Shown here one piece after another: positions 29,559-39,175 of a stretch of DNA of 52,981 nucleotides. The DNA lies in assembly GCA_017513245.1 (NCBI GenBank), contig JAFXGK010000024.1, forward strand, positions 1 to 52,981, in the 5' to 3' direction. The position numbers and the translations under genes are program-made. Numbering within the stretch: position 1 is the first letter of the stretch; each line of letters starts with the position of its first letter. The notes beneath the pieces were generated by a model. It saw only the letters and a list, made by a program, of their open reading frames with translations, was not told the origin of the DNA and did not search any database. This DNA comes from Clostridia bacterium. GTDB taxonomy: Bacteria > Bacillota > Clostridia > Oscillospirales > Acutalibacteraceae.

Positions 29559-31860
29559 TTACTGTTCCCCCCTCTCCGAGAGCGACGAAGTCGTTTGCGG
29601 GAATCTTAACGTTCTCGACTGTAACCTCACTGTCGCCAAAGTTTACGTATACGCTAACGCCGTTGTCAAACACGGTCTTAGAAACGGTGTTTGTCGGGTT
29701 GCTGTGTGCAGAAATCTTTGCAGATTTAACTGCGGTAAGATATGCCTTTGCTTCATTTACCATTTCGGTAATGGTATCAACGTTATCCTCGAACACGGTA
29801 GCATAGAATACTGCTTCGCCCGCAAGAACGGTCTCATCGGTGTAGTCCTCGGTGAGTACGAAGGAAAGACCGGTGCCGGTTTCCATTGCGTGGAGGAACT
29901 GTACGCGAGAGTTTGTTGCAGTGTTGATTGCCTCGTTTGCGATATCAACGTAGCCCTTGAATACCATCTGATAGAAAGGAACGTCCTTATCGATGGAAAC
30001 GTTCATGTTAGAACCGGTGGGCACGTCTAAAATAACGTCGGATATAACTGCGGCATAATCGTTAGCCTGGTTGGTAAGGATGCTCTTTTCGGATTCACGA
30101 ATGGTACCGAAGAGCTCGGTAACCTGAGCAGCCATACCGGCCTTGTTATAGTAGTCGCCCTGAACGTAGTCAGAGTATGCGATAGAGCCGAGCGAATCGA
30201 GAGCGATTCCGGGGATATCGTACTTATTTACCACCTTCATCGCCTTCTTAACAGCCTTGCCGAGCTCGGCACGCTGAAGCAGATAGTGGTAATTAGAGGT
30301 TTGACGAAGCTTGGTGCTTCGATCGTAAACGTACTGCTTTGCAGCAGCGTTGTTTGCGGTAACAGCGGTCTCTCCCAGACCGGAGGATGCCGACTTGAAG
30401 CGAACTACGTCAAAGTTGAAGAAGGGCGAAATGCCGATTTCCTCACAAGCGGAGAGGAACTTCTTAAGTGCCTTCTTGCCGCCCGAAGCGCCGGTTAAAT
30501 CAAAGCCGCCGCCTACCTCGCCGTAAGAAACGCCGGTAGTGCCGAAGCCTACCATATTAAGTACCATGCTGCCGCCCGAAATCTCGTAAAGTTTTTTAGC
30601 GATTTCGGTTGCCTCGCCATAGGTGGTGAGAGCCCTTGTATCCTTATAGGGAAGGCCGAGGAAAAGCTCGTCGGTTTCGAAGCCGCCTGCAACCTGAGCG
30701 TAGAGAAGTTCGCCCTCGGCAGAGGTCTTCATACCCTTGTTCTTAACCAGCCATTCACGGTAGTACTTTGCGATACCGCTGTAGCTTGCCTGATCGCCCG
30801 AAAGAACGTGGTAGGAAACTGTGATGGGCTCGTCAGCAACCAAAGCATCCTGAACGTGGGTGCGGATACGGATACGACCTGCAAGGATGGTCGAAACGGG
30901 GCGGTTATAGCCACGAACGAAGCAGGTAACGTATGCCGAGGAAAGTCCAAGACTTGCGTCACCAACCTGAGCGTTTATAACAGCCTTTTCTGCGCCGCTT
31001 TCGATAATGGCACAAACTGCGCGGTTACCTTCAACTGCGCCGAATACGGGAAGTCTTGATTCTTCCTTGTTGGAAAGCTTTTCATAAACTTCAACCGCAG
31101 GGTCATCGCCGTAAACCTCGCCCGAGAAGGTACGGGGTGTACCGTCGCCTCGGCTGTCGGTATACATTAATGCGCCGCTGCCCGAAGGAACGATAACGTA
31201 GTTGCCTGCGTCGTTCTTAACCGAGCACATCATGGGAGAAAGGCCTACGGATAATACGTAGTAGTCCTTCATACCCTCAATTATATCGGTAGGAACAACC
31301 GACATATTGAAGCCCTCTTCGGTGATGGTGTAGTCAACCGGTACCGACATCTGATAGGTGTCGAAGTAGTAGGTTACGCGAATACCGCCATCAATCTTCT
31401 CGCTGCCTACACGGCCGCGCTTATATGCGTCAACCGATGCGTAGAGGGTTGCAGAAGCGTCTGTCGCTATCATAACGGTGTTGATGAACATCGGAGAATA
31501 AAGCTGAACAGACTTTTCATCGGGCACGTAGTCCGGAATCGGAACTTCGGGGTCATAGGAATTGTTAACAACCGTAAGTAACTCACGGTTTGCGTTTAAG
31601 TAATCAAGCGGAATCTGGGAGTAAACGTATCCTGTTGCCTTATCGGTGATGGTTACGTTTGCAACCTCTGCATCCCAGTCAAGGCGGAATTTATCGTTTT
31701 CGGCAAGGCCGACGGTAGATTCCACGTTAGTAGTTGTACCCGTAAGATAGGGTTTCTTATCTTCTTTGCTGCCTGAAGAGGAGCCGCAGGCAGAAAGAAC
31801 GCTGAGCATAAGGCTCAAGCAACATATAAAGCATAAAGCTTTTATAAGTCTTTTATTCAT
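29551..31860 (-). CDS. DUF5696 lipoprotein, possible glycoside hydrolase-like
   Basis: 769 residues. Lipobox LSAC near residue 25 predicts a surface lipoprotein. The first ~350 residues are rich in beta structure (VTITDKATGYVYSQIP, GGIRVTYYFDTYQMSVPVDYTI). From about 360 to 710 a barrel-like domain (YYREWLVKNKG, MVLNMVGFGTTG, GISPFFNFDVVRF, IPGIALDSLGSIAYSD) resembles sugar hydrolase folds, with ALDSLG a possible acidic site. It fits DUF5696, a family found beside CUT1 permeases and NHL/Yip1 proteins in Firmicutes. Its biochemical role is not established to my knowledge; trimming or presenting a polysaccharide is inferred. Confidence 0.72.
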   Translation of the reverse strand: MNKRLIKALCFICCLSLMLSVLSACGSSSGSKEDKKPYLTGTTTNVESTVGLAENDKFRLDWDAEVANVTITDKATGYVYSQIPLDYLNANRELLTVVNNSYDPEVPIPDYVPDEKSVQLYSPMFINTVMIATDASATLYASVDAYKRGRVGSEKIDGGIRVTYYFDTYQMSVPVDYTITEEGFNMSVVPTDIIEGMKDYYVLSVGLSPMMCSVKNDAGNYVIVPSGSGALMYTDSRGDGTPRTFSGEVYGDDPAVEVYEKLSNKEESRLPVFGAVEGNRAVCAIIESGAEKAVINAQVGDASLGLSSAYVTCFVRGYNRPVSTILAGRIRIRTHVQDALVADEPITVSYHVLSGDQASYSGIAKYYREWLVKNKGMKTSAEGELLYAQVAGGFETDELFLGLPYKDTRALTTYGEATEIAKKLYEISGGSMVLNMVGFGTTGVSYGEVGGGFDLTGASGGKKALKKFLSACEEIGISPFFNFDVVRFKSASSGLGETAVTANNAAAKQYVYDRSTKLRQTSNYHYLLQRAELGKAVKKAMKVVNKYDIPGIALDSLGSIAYSDYVQGDYYNKAGMAAQVTELFGTIRESEKSILTNQANDYAAVISDVILDVPTGSNMNVSIDKDVPFYQMVFKGYVDIANEAINTATNSRVQFLHAMETGTGLSFVLTEDYTDETVLAGEAVFYATVFEDNVDTITEMVNEAKAYLTAVKSAKISAHSNPTNTVSKTVFDNGVSVYVNFGDSEVTVENVKIPANDFVALGEGGTVIG

Positions 31861-31874
31861 TTTTTTGCCTCCGG

Positions 31875-34037
31875 TTACCTGTATTTAACTTCGTTGTAAA
31901 CAGTTACAAAGAAGGATCCAAACTGCTGAACGAGTATGCTTACCATGAATATGATAAATACTACTACCAGCATTGCTACTACTGAAATTGCGGTTATTCC
32001 AACAAACTTGCCGAAGCCGAATTCATGTACGGTCATAATACCGATGCAGAACATGATTGCGGTAAGTCCGAAGCATACGTAATAAATTACGGTAAGGATG
32101 AGTGCTTCATCCGGAACAACAAAGTTGGAAAGAAGGGTATATATAAATAAGTATGCTGTGTAAGGAATAAGGCTGTAGCAGGTTACGATGAAGATGTGCT
32201 TTGCCTTACCCTTTCCTTCAAAGAGGGTCGACATACCCCAGTTACATACTACCCAGAGAATTACCAGTCCGACACTTCCAAGCAGAACTATGAAGGAGTT
32301 GAAGGTGGTCTTATCGAATATATGGTACATAAAGCCGCCGTAGACGCTCTTTATAAACGTACCAACGTAGAAGAACACGAGAATTATGCAAGCGAGCATA
32401 ATCGAGCCTTCGCCCTCGTAGCGGATCTTATTAAAGATCTGGAACGGATGAAGTATGCTCGAGAACATAAGCTTAACCTGCTTGTTGCGAACAAGCACAA
32501 TCTGCTTTTTGCGGCTTACGTAGATGAGCGCTGCAACGCCTGCGATAAGAACTACGGCAACGATAATCATAACGGTGAAGTTCTCGGTTATGATATCGGC
32601 ACGAACGTACTCGAATGCGCTGGCGTAGGTATCCTGGTCAAGACCAATCTTTGCGTATTCGCAAGCAAGGTCGTAATCCTTATTAATAAGGGCTGCCTTT
32701 GCGAGGCCGCGGTATGCGAGCTGGCAGTTACGGTCGAGCTTAAGTACCTCGTCCCAAAGGGGCTGAGCCTCAACGTATGCACCGGTTATTGTAAGTTCCT
32801 GTGCGTCGAGGAGAAGTTTACCGTATTCGGTAATCTTGTAAATCTGGATGCAGCCCGTAACACGGTCAAGCAGTATTACCTCACCGTTTTTACCGAGTGC
32901 CATGGAGGATACAACGCTGGACATACCCTTTTGGGTTGCCGAGCCGGTACCGCCGCCGAATACGGCAATCGGGTTACAGTTCTGATCGTAGATGTATACG
33001 CGGCCGTAGGTTTCGTCGGCGGCGTACATAAATCCACGCTTATCGATTGTAAGGGTTGCAATGGAAGAAACACGGTTGGTAGAGGATGCTGCACGTATCG
33101 AGCGGTAAGCATCGGAGAACTGCAGCGAGTTGGAAGAGGTAACTACCTTACCGGTCTTATCCTTTAATACGTTAACACCGCCGGGGCTTAACTTCTTTAA
33201 CTGACCGGGGTCAGCTTTATATATGTTGGATGCGCCGGTTGCGGTGTAGATAAAGTCCTTATCGTCTACAGCAATATCGGTAAACTGGAAGGGCAGCGAC
33301 TTAAGGTCGTTCTGCTGCTTAACGTCACTGCTGAAGAGCATATCAACCAGACGCTTAAACGCATCGGTAAGGCTGGCTGTAACGGTATTGGAACCGTAGA
33401 AGCTTAAGAACTCGTTATCGGGACCGTAGAGGATGGCACCGTAGTAGGAACCCTCACTTACGATGTACTTATAGCCCTTGCTGTCGATTGCGATACGCTT
33501 GGGCATAAACTGGAAATCGCTGGGGATAACGTCGGCCTCGGGGAGAACCAGAAGGTCCTCAACTACGCCTTCGGGAGTGCAAACAACTACGCGAGCGTGC
33601 TGTGTATCAGCAATGTAGAGCTTGCCGTCGGTATGGGCGTAGGCACCGAGCGAACCGGTGATATCAATTGCTTCACCCTGATAGGTGAGATTTTTAATCT
33701 CTCTCTTTAAGGTGAAATCGGGGTTAAGTACTACGATTCTGCCGTTGGAAGAATCGGTTATGTATACGTTTCCGGCAGTATCGGTACAAATGTCACCCGG
33801 CTCCTTTAAGGAGCTTATGTTAAGGGAGTGGCCGTTTACGGTGGTTAAATACTCGTAAACGGGACGCTGCGAAGCTGTAATCGTGGAGCCGTATCCGGTC
33901 CAGATTGTGTAGGTGTCGTAGGGCTCATTCTGTACCTCAAGGGCAGATGCGGACGTCGCAAAGCAGGACACCAGCACGAGAACCATAACAACTACCGCCA
34001 GACAACGACGCAGCATTGAAGATTTTGAGTTTTTCAT
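31875..34037 (-). CDS. NHL-propeller membrane protein with Yip1-like domain
   Basis: 720 residues. Signal peptide 1-32, then NHL/beta-propeller repeats over about 75-430 (EPGDICTDTAGNVYITDSSNGRIVV and similar blades), a short TPR-like helical part (LWDEVLKLDRNCQLAYRGLAKAAL) and one membrane helix near 498-516. The last 180 residues form a five-helix Yip1-type membrane domain. The propeller faces outside and could bind glycan or the DUF5696 protein. GAGGT precedes the ATG. Such proteins recur with DUF5696 and CUT1 permeases; their role is unknown. Confidence 0.75.
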   Translation of the reverse strand: MKNSKSSMLRRCLAVVVMVLVLVSCFATSASALEVQNEPYDTYTIWTGYGSTITASQRPVYEYLTTVNGHSLNISSLKEPGDICTDTAGNVYITDSSNGRIVVLNPDFTLKREIKNLTYQGEAIDITGSLGAYAHTDGKLYIADTQHARVVVCTPEGVVEDLLVLPEADVIPSDFQFMPKRIAIDSKGYKYIVSEGSYYGAILYGPDNEFLSFYGSNTVTASLTDAFKRLVDMLFSSDVKQQNDLKSLPFQFTDIAVDDKDFIYTATGASNIYKADPGQLKKLSPGGVNVLKDKTGKVVTSSNSLQFSDAYRSIRAASSTNRVSSIATLTIDKRGFMYAADETYGRVYIYDQNCNPIAVFGGGTGSATQKGMSSVVSSMALGKNGEVILLDRVTGCIQIYKITEYGKLLLDAQELTITGAYVEAQPLWDEVLKLDRNCQLAYRGLAKAALINKDYDLACEYAKIGLDQDTYASAFEYVRADIITENFTVMIIVAVVLIAGVAALIYVSRKKQIVLVRNKQVKLMFSSILHPFQIFNKIRYEGEGSIMLACIILVFFYVGTFIKSVYGGFMYHIFDKTTFNSFIVLLGSVGLVILWVVCNWGMSTLFEGKGKAKHIFIVTCYSLIPYTAYLFIYTLLSNFVVPDEALILTVIYYVCFGLTAIMFCIGIMTVHEFGFGKFVGITAISVVAMLVVVFIIFMVSILVQQFGSFFVTVYNEVKYR

Positions 34038-34062
34038 TTATTATTACCTCCAAACCGTCGGG

Positions 34063-34968
34063 TTACTTAATACCCGAGCTGCTCATTGTCTTGGTTACGC
34101 TTCCCTGGGATATCATATATACCAGTATTGGCGGTATCATCATTATTACCGTTACCGCCATTGCCGAGCCTTGTCGTGTAAGACCGCCTGCGGCGATGGT
34201 CGATGCCGCACTCGGCAGGGTTTTGAGTTCTTCACTGAATACCGTACCGCCTTCGATTAACTGCCACAGATCGCGGAAAGCGAAGAGCGTAAGCGTTAAC
34301 CAGCCGGGCTTAACGATAGGCATTACAAGCTGCCAGAACACACGGAAGGTTCCTGCACCGTCGATTCGAGCTGCCTCGATAAGGGCGGTAGGAACAGCAG
34401 CATCCATATACTGCTTCATAAGGAATACACCCATCGAGGACGGAATCATCGGCAGGATGTATACCCAGTACGTATCAATCATTCCCAGATAGGAATAGAT
34501 AAGATAACGCGGGATAGCCAGTGTGTAGGAGTTGTAAAGAAGGGAGAACTGAATGATGCTGAAGATTATCTTCTTACCGTAAACGTTGGACTTCGAGAGA
34601 ACGAAAGCGCCCATCGAAGCAACAACAACGTGAAGTACGGTAGTAACCACACTGATGAATACGCTGTTGAATATGTATCTCGACAGCGGAACTGCGAGGT
34701 TATCAAGCAGCGAAGGAATTACGGTGTAGTTCTCGATAGTGGGACGGATAACGAAGAAGCGGGGCGGATAAACAAGCAGCTCATCCAGCGGCTTAAACGA
34801 CGTTAAAATCGAATAGATCATCGGCAGTATCGAGAACAGGCCGAACGCTATAAGGAAGAAAGAATAAAAGAAGTTACCTGCTTTGCTGCGGGTGAATCTT
34901 TTATACTGGTCGCGGTGAGAAACCTTCAGGTGGTCAGCGCGAAAATACTGTTTTTTGAATTTAAACAT
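34063..34968 (-). CDS. Carbohydrate ABC permease, MalG type (pair 1)
   Basis: 301 residues, six predicted helices, with the ATPase-contact loop IEAARIDGAGTFRVFWQLV near residue 193 in full EAA form. CUT1-class import of an oligosaccharide with the MalF partner at 34986. AGGAGG lies 12 nt before the ATG. It is close to, but clearly distinct from, the pair 2 permease at 27600, so the locus encodes two transport channels. Confidence 0.9.
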   Translation of the reverse strand: MFKFKKQYFRADHLKVSHRDQYKRFTRSKAGNFFYSFFLIAFGLFSILPMIYSILTSFKPLDELLVYPPRFFVIRPTIENYTVIPSLLDNLAVPLSRYIFNSVFISVVTTVLHVVVASMGAFVLSKSNVYGKKIIFSIIQFSLLYNSYTLAIPRYLIYSYLGMIDTYWVYILPMIPSSMGVFLMKQYMDAAVPTALIEAARIDGAGTFRVFWQLVMPIVKPGWLTLTLFAFRDLWQLIEGGTVFSEELKTLPSAASTIAAGGLTRQGSAMAVTVIMMIPPILVYMISQGSVTKTMSSSGIK

Positions 34969-34985
34969 TTCTTTTACTGACCTCC

Positions 34986-35906
34986 TTACTTACCTGCAAG
35001 ATTTATGAGCTTGAACATCAGGTTCTTGGTTACAGCCATAAGGATGAACAAGAATACCGATATTGCGGCGGCGTAGCCCATTTCGTAACGGGCGTTACCA
35101 ACGTCGGTCAGAAGTGATACGATGGTATCAACGCTGTTGTTTACCGAGGGATAACCGCAAAGCTCGATTGCTACGGCACTTACCGAGAAGGCCGACTGAA
35201 TCTGCATTACGCAGCCGAACATAAGAATTTCTCTCATGGACGGCAGTGTGATGTACCAAAGCTCGTGCCAACGGCTGCGAACACCGTCAATCGCGCCGGC
35301 TTCGTAAAGCTCGGGGTTAACGTTCTGCAGACCGGAAATGTTAGCGAGGAAGGTAATACCAAGGCTCAGCCAAAGCTGAACTATCATAATTATAGGCAAC
35401 GCGTACGAGGGCGATTTAAGCCACTGTATCGGGTCAACTATAAGTCCGAGTGACATCATGGTGCTGTTAAGGTAACCGTAGCTGTCACCACTGAAGAGTA
35501 TCTTCCAAATGAAATATACGTTACCGGTAAGAGCCGGTGCGTAGAAAAGGAACGAAAGTAAGGTACGGATTGCGGGGCTGAACTCGTTTACCATCCATGC
35601 GAGCACGAATGCGAGCATAAAGCCGATCGGTCCGGTTACAATCGCAAAGAGAAGGGTGTTGCGCAGGGCGGTGGGAAAAACATCGTCCTGCACAAACATA
35701 CGCAGATAGTTATCAAGACCTGCAAAGGTGGGCAACGAAACTGCGTCGAAGTGGAAGAAACTTAATACTACCGAGGTTAAAACCGGGAGAATCGTAAATG
35801 TAAAGAACAGGATGAAGAAGGGTGCAAGCATTACGTAAAACGCGGCTTGTTCCTTTTTGCTGCCTCGACTAATCGAACTGCCGGATTTCATCTTTTTAGT
35901 TTTCAT
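34986..35906 (-). CDS. Carbohydrate ABC permease, MalF type (pair 1)
   Basis: 306 residues, six predicted helices, with EAGAIDGVRSRWHELWYITLP near residue 215 as the ATPase-contact loop. N-terminus is basic (MKTKKMKSGSSISRGSKKEQ) and cytoplasmic. It follows the large binding protein gene by 25 nt and is the likely direct partner of that protein. Confidence 0.9.
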   Translation of the reverse strand: MKTKKMKSGSSISRGSKKEQAAFYVMLAPFFILFFTFTILPVLTSVVLSFFHFDAVSLPTFAGLDNYLRMFVQDDVFPTALRNTLLFAIVTGPIGFMLAFVLAWMVNEFSPAIRTLLSFLFYAPALTGNVYFIWKILFSGDSYGYLNSTMMSLGLIVDPIQWLKSPSYALPIIMIVQLWLSLGITFLANISGLQNVNPELYEAGAIDGVRSRWHELWYITLPSMREILMFGCVMQIQSAFSVSAVAIELCGYPSVNNSVDTIVSLLTDVGNARYEMGYAAAISVFLFILMAVTKNLMFKLINLAGK

Positions 35907-35931
35907 TTAATAACTCACTCTCCTCCACAGT

Positions 35932-38841
35932 TTAGTCAAGGTTGTACTGTTTACGCTTACGTGCTATCTCGTTGTCGCCGTTGGCGGCCCACTCGATGAG
36001 CATGTCTTTTGCGTTCTTACCATTGTTAACAACGTTCCAATATGCCTGGTCAACCATACGTGCGGTGTAGTAGCCGCCGGCTACTTCCTCAACCTCGCGG
36101 AGGTTGGACCACTGAGCAAGAAGGTTGTTTAAGCTGTCCTTATCCCATGCCATCTGCTTTAAGGCTTCGGGGTTCGAGGTGGTAACACGTCCCGAAACGC
36201 CGAGGATGGATTCGCAGTTGTTGGAGTAGCGGAGCTGAGTATCGGCAGATACCCACCACTTTAAGAACTCCCAACCGCCCTTAGGATTCTTGGAAACGCT
36301 AAGTATTCCGCATCCGGTACCGGAACCGGCCTGCAGCTTGTTGACGGAGCCGTCTTCCTGTACGGTTCCGGGCAGCTCTTCCATCTTCCACTTACCTGTG
36401 ATTTCAGGTGCGGCAAGGGTGAGCTGTGCGTAATAGGTGTAACCTACGAGGCCGAGCGGCATAACGCCGGTACGGAAACGGTTGAAGAAGTCGTAGGTTA
36501 TCGGGAACTTATACTCTGTGTAGAGCTGAGTCCACCATTCAAAGGTCTCAATGGAGGTAGCGTTTGTAAGGTTAAGTCCATCGAGGTTTTCGTTATAAAG
36601 CTTCTGTCCGCGCTGCATAAGCAGTGTCGGGAAGATCGAAAGCGAAGCAACACCGGCGTTGGTCTGTGTACTCGAGGTAATCTGAACGTACGGCATACCT
36701 ACCTGATAGTTGTTACGCATTATGATAGATGCAACGTGTAAGAATTCATCCCAGGTGTTGGGGGGCTTAACGCCGAGTTCTTCAAGTACGTCGGTACGGT
36801 AGTACATCATACTGAAGCTCTGGGTGTCGGGCAGGGCGTAAACGCCGTCGCCGAACTTATAGGGAACTACTGCATCGGGCGAGATAAAGTTGCTGAGAAC
36901 CTCTTCATAGTCCTCAAACTTGCTTAAGTCAACCATTGCACCGCGGAGCGCAAGGTTAACCGGTTCGCTTCGTGCCATGTGCAGCGAGCAGTCAGGTCCG
37001 TTACCCGAAAGGATGGCCTGAATGTAGGATGCGTTAGAAATCTTAACGTTAACGCCGATACCGGTCTTGGGTGTGAAGGAGGACTGGATAAGGTCGTTAA
37101 GTACGCGAACCTGGTCACGGCCCCAGTTAACCCAGATGGAAATCTGCTCGTCAGAATCTACGTCACCCGATACGCTGTTGTACGAGCTGCTGAAGGAGGA
37201 TAAAAGACGCTGGAAGGAGAACTTAACGTCTGCCCAGAAGGAAGCGTCGGTATCCGGAACCTTGGTGTCGGCTGCTGCAAATACCATATAGTCGATATCC
37301 AGCGGGAGCGACATCATTTCGTACATCAAGGCGTTTACGGAACAGTAGTTGTTATAGTACTGGCCAATATATCTATGCGAGGTATAACGGTTTTTGAGCA
37401 TGCTCTTCATAGACTGAGCAAATGTACGGATTGTAGTTGCGTTGGTACCGCCCTTCTTGCCGTAAAGGTCTTCAAGAGCGTAGGAGATGCGGTAAAGCTC
37501 ATCCATATCTCTCTGCAGAATTTCCTCAAACTGGGGAATCTGCTCGTAAAGGCTGTAGTCACGCGATGCATCGGGAGATTCACCGGTAATCTGAACCATC
37601 TTACGGTAAAGGCTACCTGCGCTGTAAAGAACGCTCTCGAGCGCACGGGTAAGATCAGCAAGCTGACCGATGGTTACCTCCATGGAAAGGGTGTGCTCGC
37701 CCTTTTCGAGGTAGAAGAGATATTCTTCGCCATCCTTACCCTTAAGCTCCTTGTACTGCCAACCGGAATCATACTTGAAGTCAAGATCGGTTGCCTCGGC
37801 AAACGGAACCTCACCATCGATGTAAAGCTTACGGTAGGAGCTTCCGTTAAGAACGCCGCTCTGTCTGAACTTAAGGCCCAACTTATAAAGGCCGGTCTCG
37901 GGTGCGACGAACTTCCAGGTGATGGTGTCACCGGGGGTCTGCCAGTTGGTAGAGCCTATGTAGTTGATTTTGCTTACATAGGGGCTGGTGGGCGAAACGC
38001 TGGGGTCGGAAGAGTCCGACTTAGCGATAAGCGAGTTGGTGCTCTTAAAGGTGGCCTTCTCGCCTTCGATCATAATTACTTCGGCGCCCTCGTAATTCTT
38101 ATAGCCCTTGTTTGCATAGGACTCAAGTACCGAAGCATAGCTTTCGTACTGTACAGGTGCGCAGAGTACTATCTTCTCAAGGATGAAGGGCTCTTCAATA
38201 GACTCGAGCGTGATGGTATGGGTACCTGCAGTGAGCGCAAACTCATAGGGTGTGGAAACGAGACCGCTGGCATCCTTTGCATACGAGTCGGTATAGGTGA
38301 TAACCTCAACCTGCTCGGCTGTAAACTGGTTGCCGACACCGTCGGTACGGATTTCGCCGGCATCCTTCCATACTCTGGGCAGTTCGATAGCGTCTATTCC
38401 GTCAAAGGGATAGTTGCCGTCAAGCATAACACCAAGCTTAATGGGATTGCTGCGGCTCTTAACTCCCTGATAATAGAAGCGAATGGAATAAAGGCCTGCA
38501 GTACCTACGGTAAAGCGATATGTAACCTTTCCTTCCTCGTTCGTCCATTTTACTACGTTCTGTCTGCCGTCGTGCTCTGCTAACTTTTCCAAGGTAGCAC
38601 CCTCAGCGGAAACATAGCTGTCACCCTTTATGACGATCTGTGTGCCCTGGGGCGCCTTAGAGAAAGCACCGTTGGCGGCAATATATTCGTCATAATCGGT
38701 TTCGCTACCCGTTTGGGCTGCGGCAGTTGCTGTCGCGGATGCGCCTGTGGTCGCGGTATCGGCTTCATCAGCAGATACGGCTACGGCACAGCAGGTAAGC
38801 ATTAAAAGTACCGAGAACAGCAAGCATAAGATTCTTTTCAT
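35932..38841 (-). CDS. Large solute-binding protein with two N-terminal beta-sandwich domains
   Basis: 969 residues. Signal peptide 1-24 cleaved near AVSA-D; no convincing lipobox. Two beta-sandwich-like modules at about 55-245 and 255-420 look like carbohydrate-binding domains (VTYRFTVGTAGLYSIRFYYQG; ITWKFVAPETGLYKLGLKFRQSG). A helical segment spans about 425-560. From about 575 to the end is a family 1 binding domain (SIWVNWGRDQVRVLNDLIQ, GNGPDCSLHMA, YALPDTQSFSMMYYRTD, GCGILSVSKNPKGGWEFLKWW). Such a design could first capture a long glycan and then pass oligomers to the permeases. How it stays at the cell without a lipid anchor is unclear. First gene of the operon; GGAGG precedes the ATG. 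Confidence 0.82.
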   Translation of the reverse strand: MKRILCLLFSVLLMLTCCAVAVSADEADTATTGASATATAAAQTGSETDYDEYIAANGAFSKAPQGTQIVIKGDSYVSAEGATLEKLAEHDGRQNVVKWTNEEGKVTYRFTVGTAGLYSIRFYYQGVKSRSNPIKLGVMLDGNYPFDGIDAIELPRVWKDAGEIRTDGVGNQFTAEQVEVITYTDSYAKDASGLVSTPYEFALTAGTHTITLESIEEPFILEKIVLCAPVQYESYASVLESYANKGYKNYEGAEVIMIEGEKATFKSTNSLIAKSDSSDPSVSPTSPYVSKINYIGSTNWQTPGDTITWKFVAPETGLYKLGLKFRQSGVLNGSSYRKLYIDGEVPFAEATDLDFKYDSGWQYKELKGKDGEEYLFYLEKGEHTLSMEVTIGQLADLTRALESVLYSAGSLYRKMVQITGESPDASRDYSLYEQIPQFEEILQRDMDELYRISYALEDLYGKKGGTNATTIRTFAQSMKSMLKNRYTSHRYIGQYYNNYCSVNALMYEMMSLPLDIDYMVFAAADTKVPDTDASFWADVKFSFQRLLSSFSSSYNSVSGDVDSDEQISIWVNWGRDQVRVLNDLIQSSFTPKTGIGVNVKISNASYIQAILSGNGPDCSLHMARSEPVNLALRGAMVDLSKFEDYEEVLSNFISPDAVVPYKFGDGVYALPDTQSFSMMYYRTDVLEELGVKPPNTWDEFLHVASIIMRNNYQVGMPYVQITSSTQTNAGVASLSIFPTLLMQRGQKLYNENLDGLNLTNATSIETFEWWTQLYTEYKFPITYDFFNRFRTGVMPLGLVGYTYYAQLTLAAPEITGKWKMEELPGTVQEDGSVNKLQAGSGTGCGILSVSKNPKGGWEFLKWWVSADTQLRYSNNCESILGVSGRVTTSNPEALKQMAWDKDSLNNLLAQWSNLREVEEVAGGYYTARMVDQAYWNVVNNGKNAKDMLIEWAANGDNEIARKRKQYNLD

Positions 38842-38912
38842 TGCTCAACCTCCGTTTTCCTCGAATTAGGTTTTTATACCCTTTTCGATTAAAATAAGCC
38901 TCGGCGACGGGA

Positions 38913-38942
38913 AAATTAGCACTTTTTTACCCTATGTCGCAA
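38913..38942 (-). promoter_or_regulatory. Possible promoter of uptake operon
   Basis: TTGCGA (38942-38937), 18-nt spacer, TAATTT (38918-38913) with TG one base before it, on the minus strand. The match is modest. The gap 38842-39175 otherwise holds AT-rich sequence, a GATATC palindrome near 38970 and the terminator of the regulator gene; no gene is supported in it. Confidence 0.35.
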
Positions 38943-39097
38943 CAGAGGCCTTTGTTTTTGAATGTGTGATATCATAATGGGCATTTTTAATAAAATTACA
39001 ACTAAGATAAATTCTCTTTGTTGAAATTTACTAATCATATTACCTATTATATAATAACTCATCATTTTCTCTATACATTTTACCATATTATCCGCAT

Positions 39098-39141
39098 AAA
39101 AAAAGTCTAAAAAATTCCTATACATTAGGAAAATTTTAGAC
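39098..39141 (-). terminator. Terminator of regulator gene
   Basis: GTCTAAAA-AA-TTCCTA (39105-39120) pairs with TAGGAA-AA-TTTTAGAC (39126-39141). On the minus strand T7 follows. The regulator is thus transcribed apart from the uptake operon. Confidence 0.85.
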
Positions 39142-39175
39142 CTTAATTACGATTTTTTGATTACTTTGTGCAAAA

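Noticed and set aside
37375-38583. 402-residue plus-strand frame opposite the large binding protein
   Set aside because: Shadow of the real minus-strand gene caused by codon bias; no start site and no domain.
38916-39125. 69-residue minus-strand ORF in the gap before the uptake operon
   Set aside because: AT-rich composition, no ribosome site, overlaps the regulator terminator and the likely promoter; no recognisable motif.
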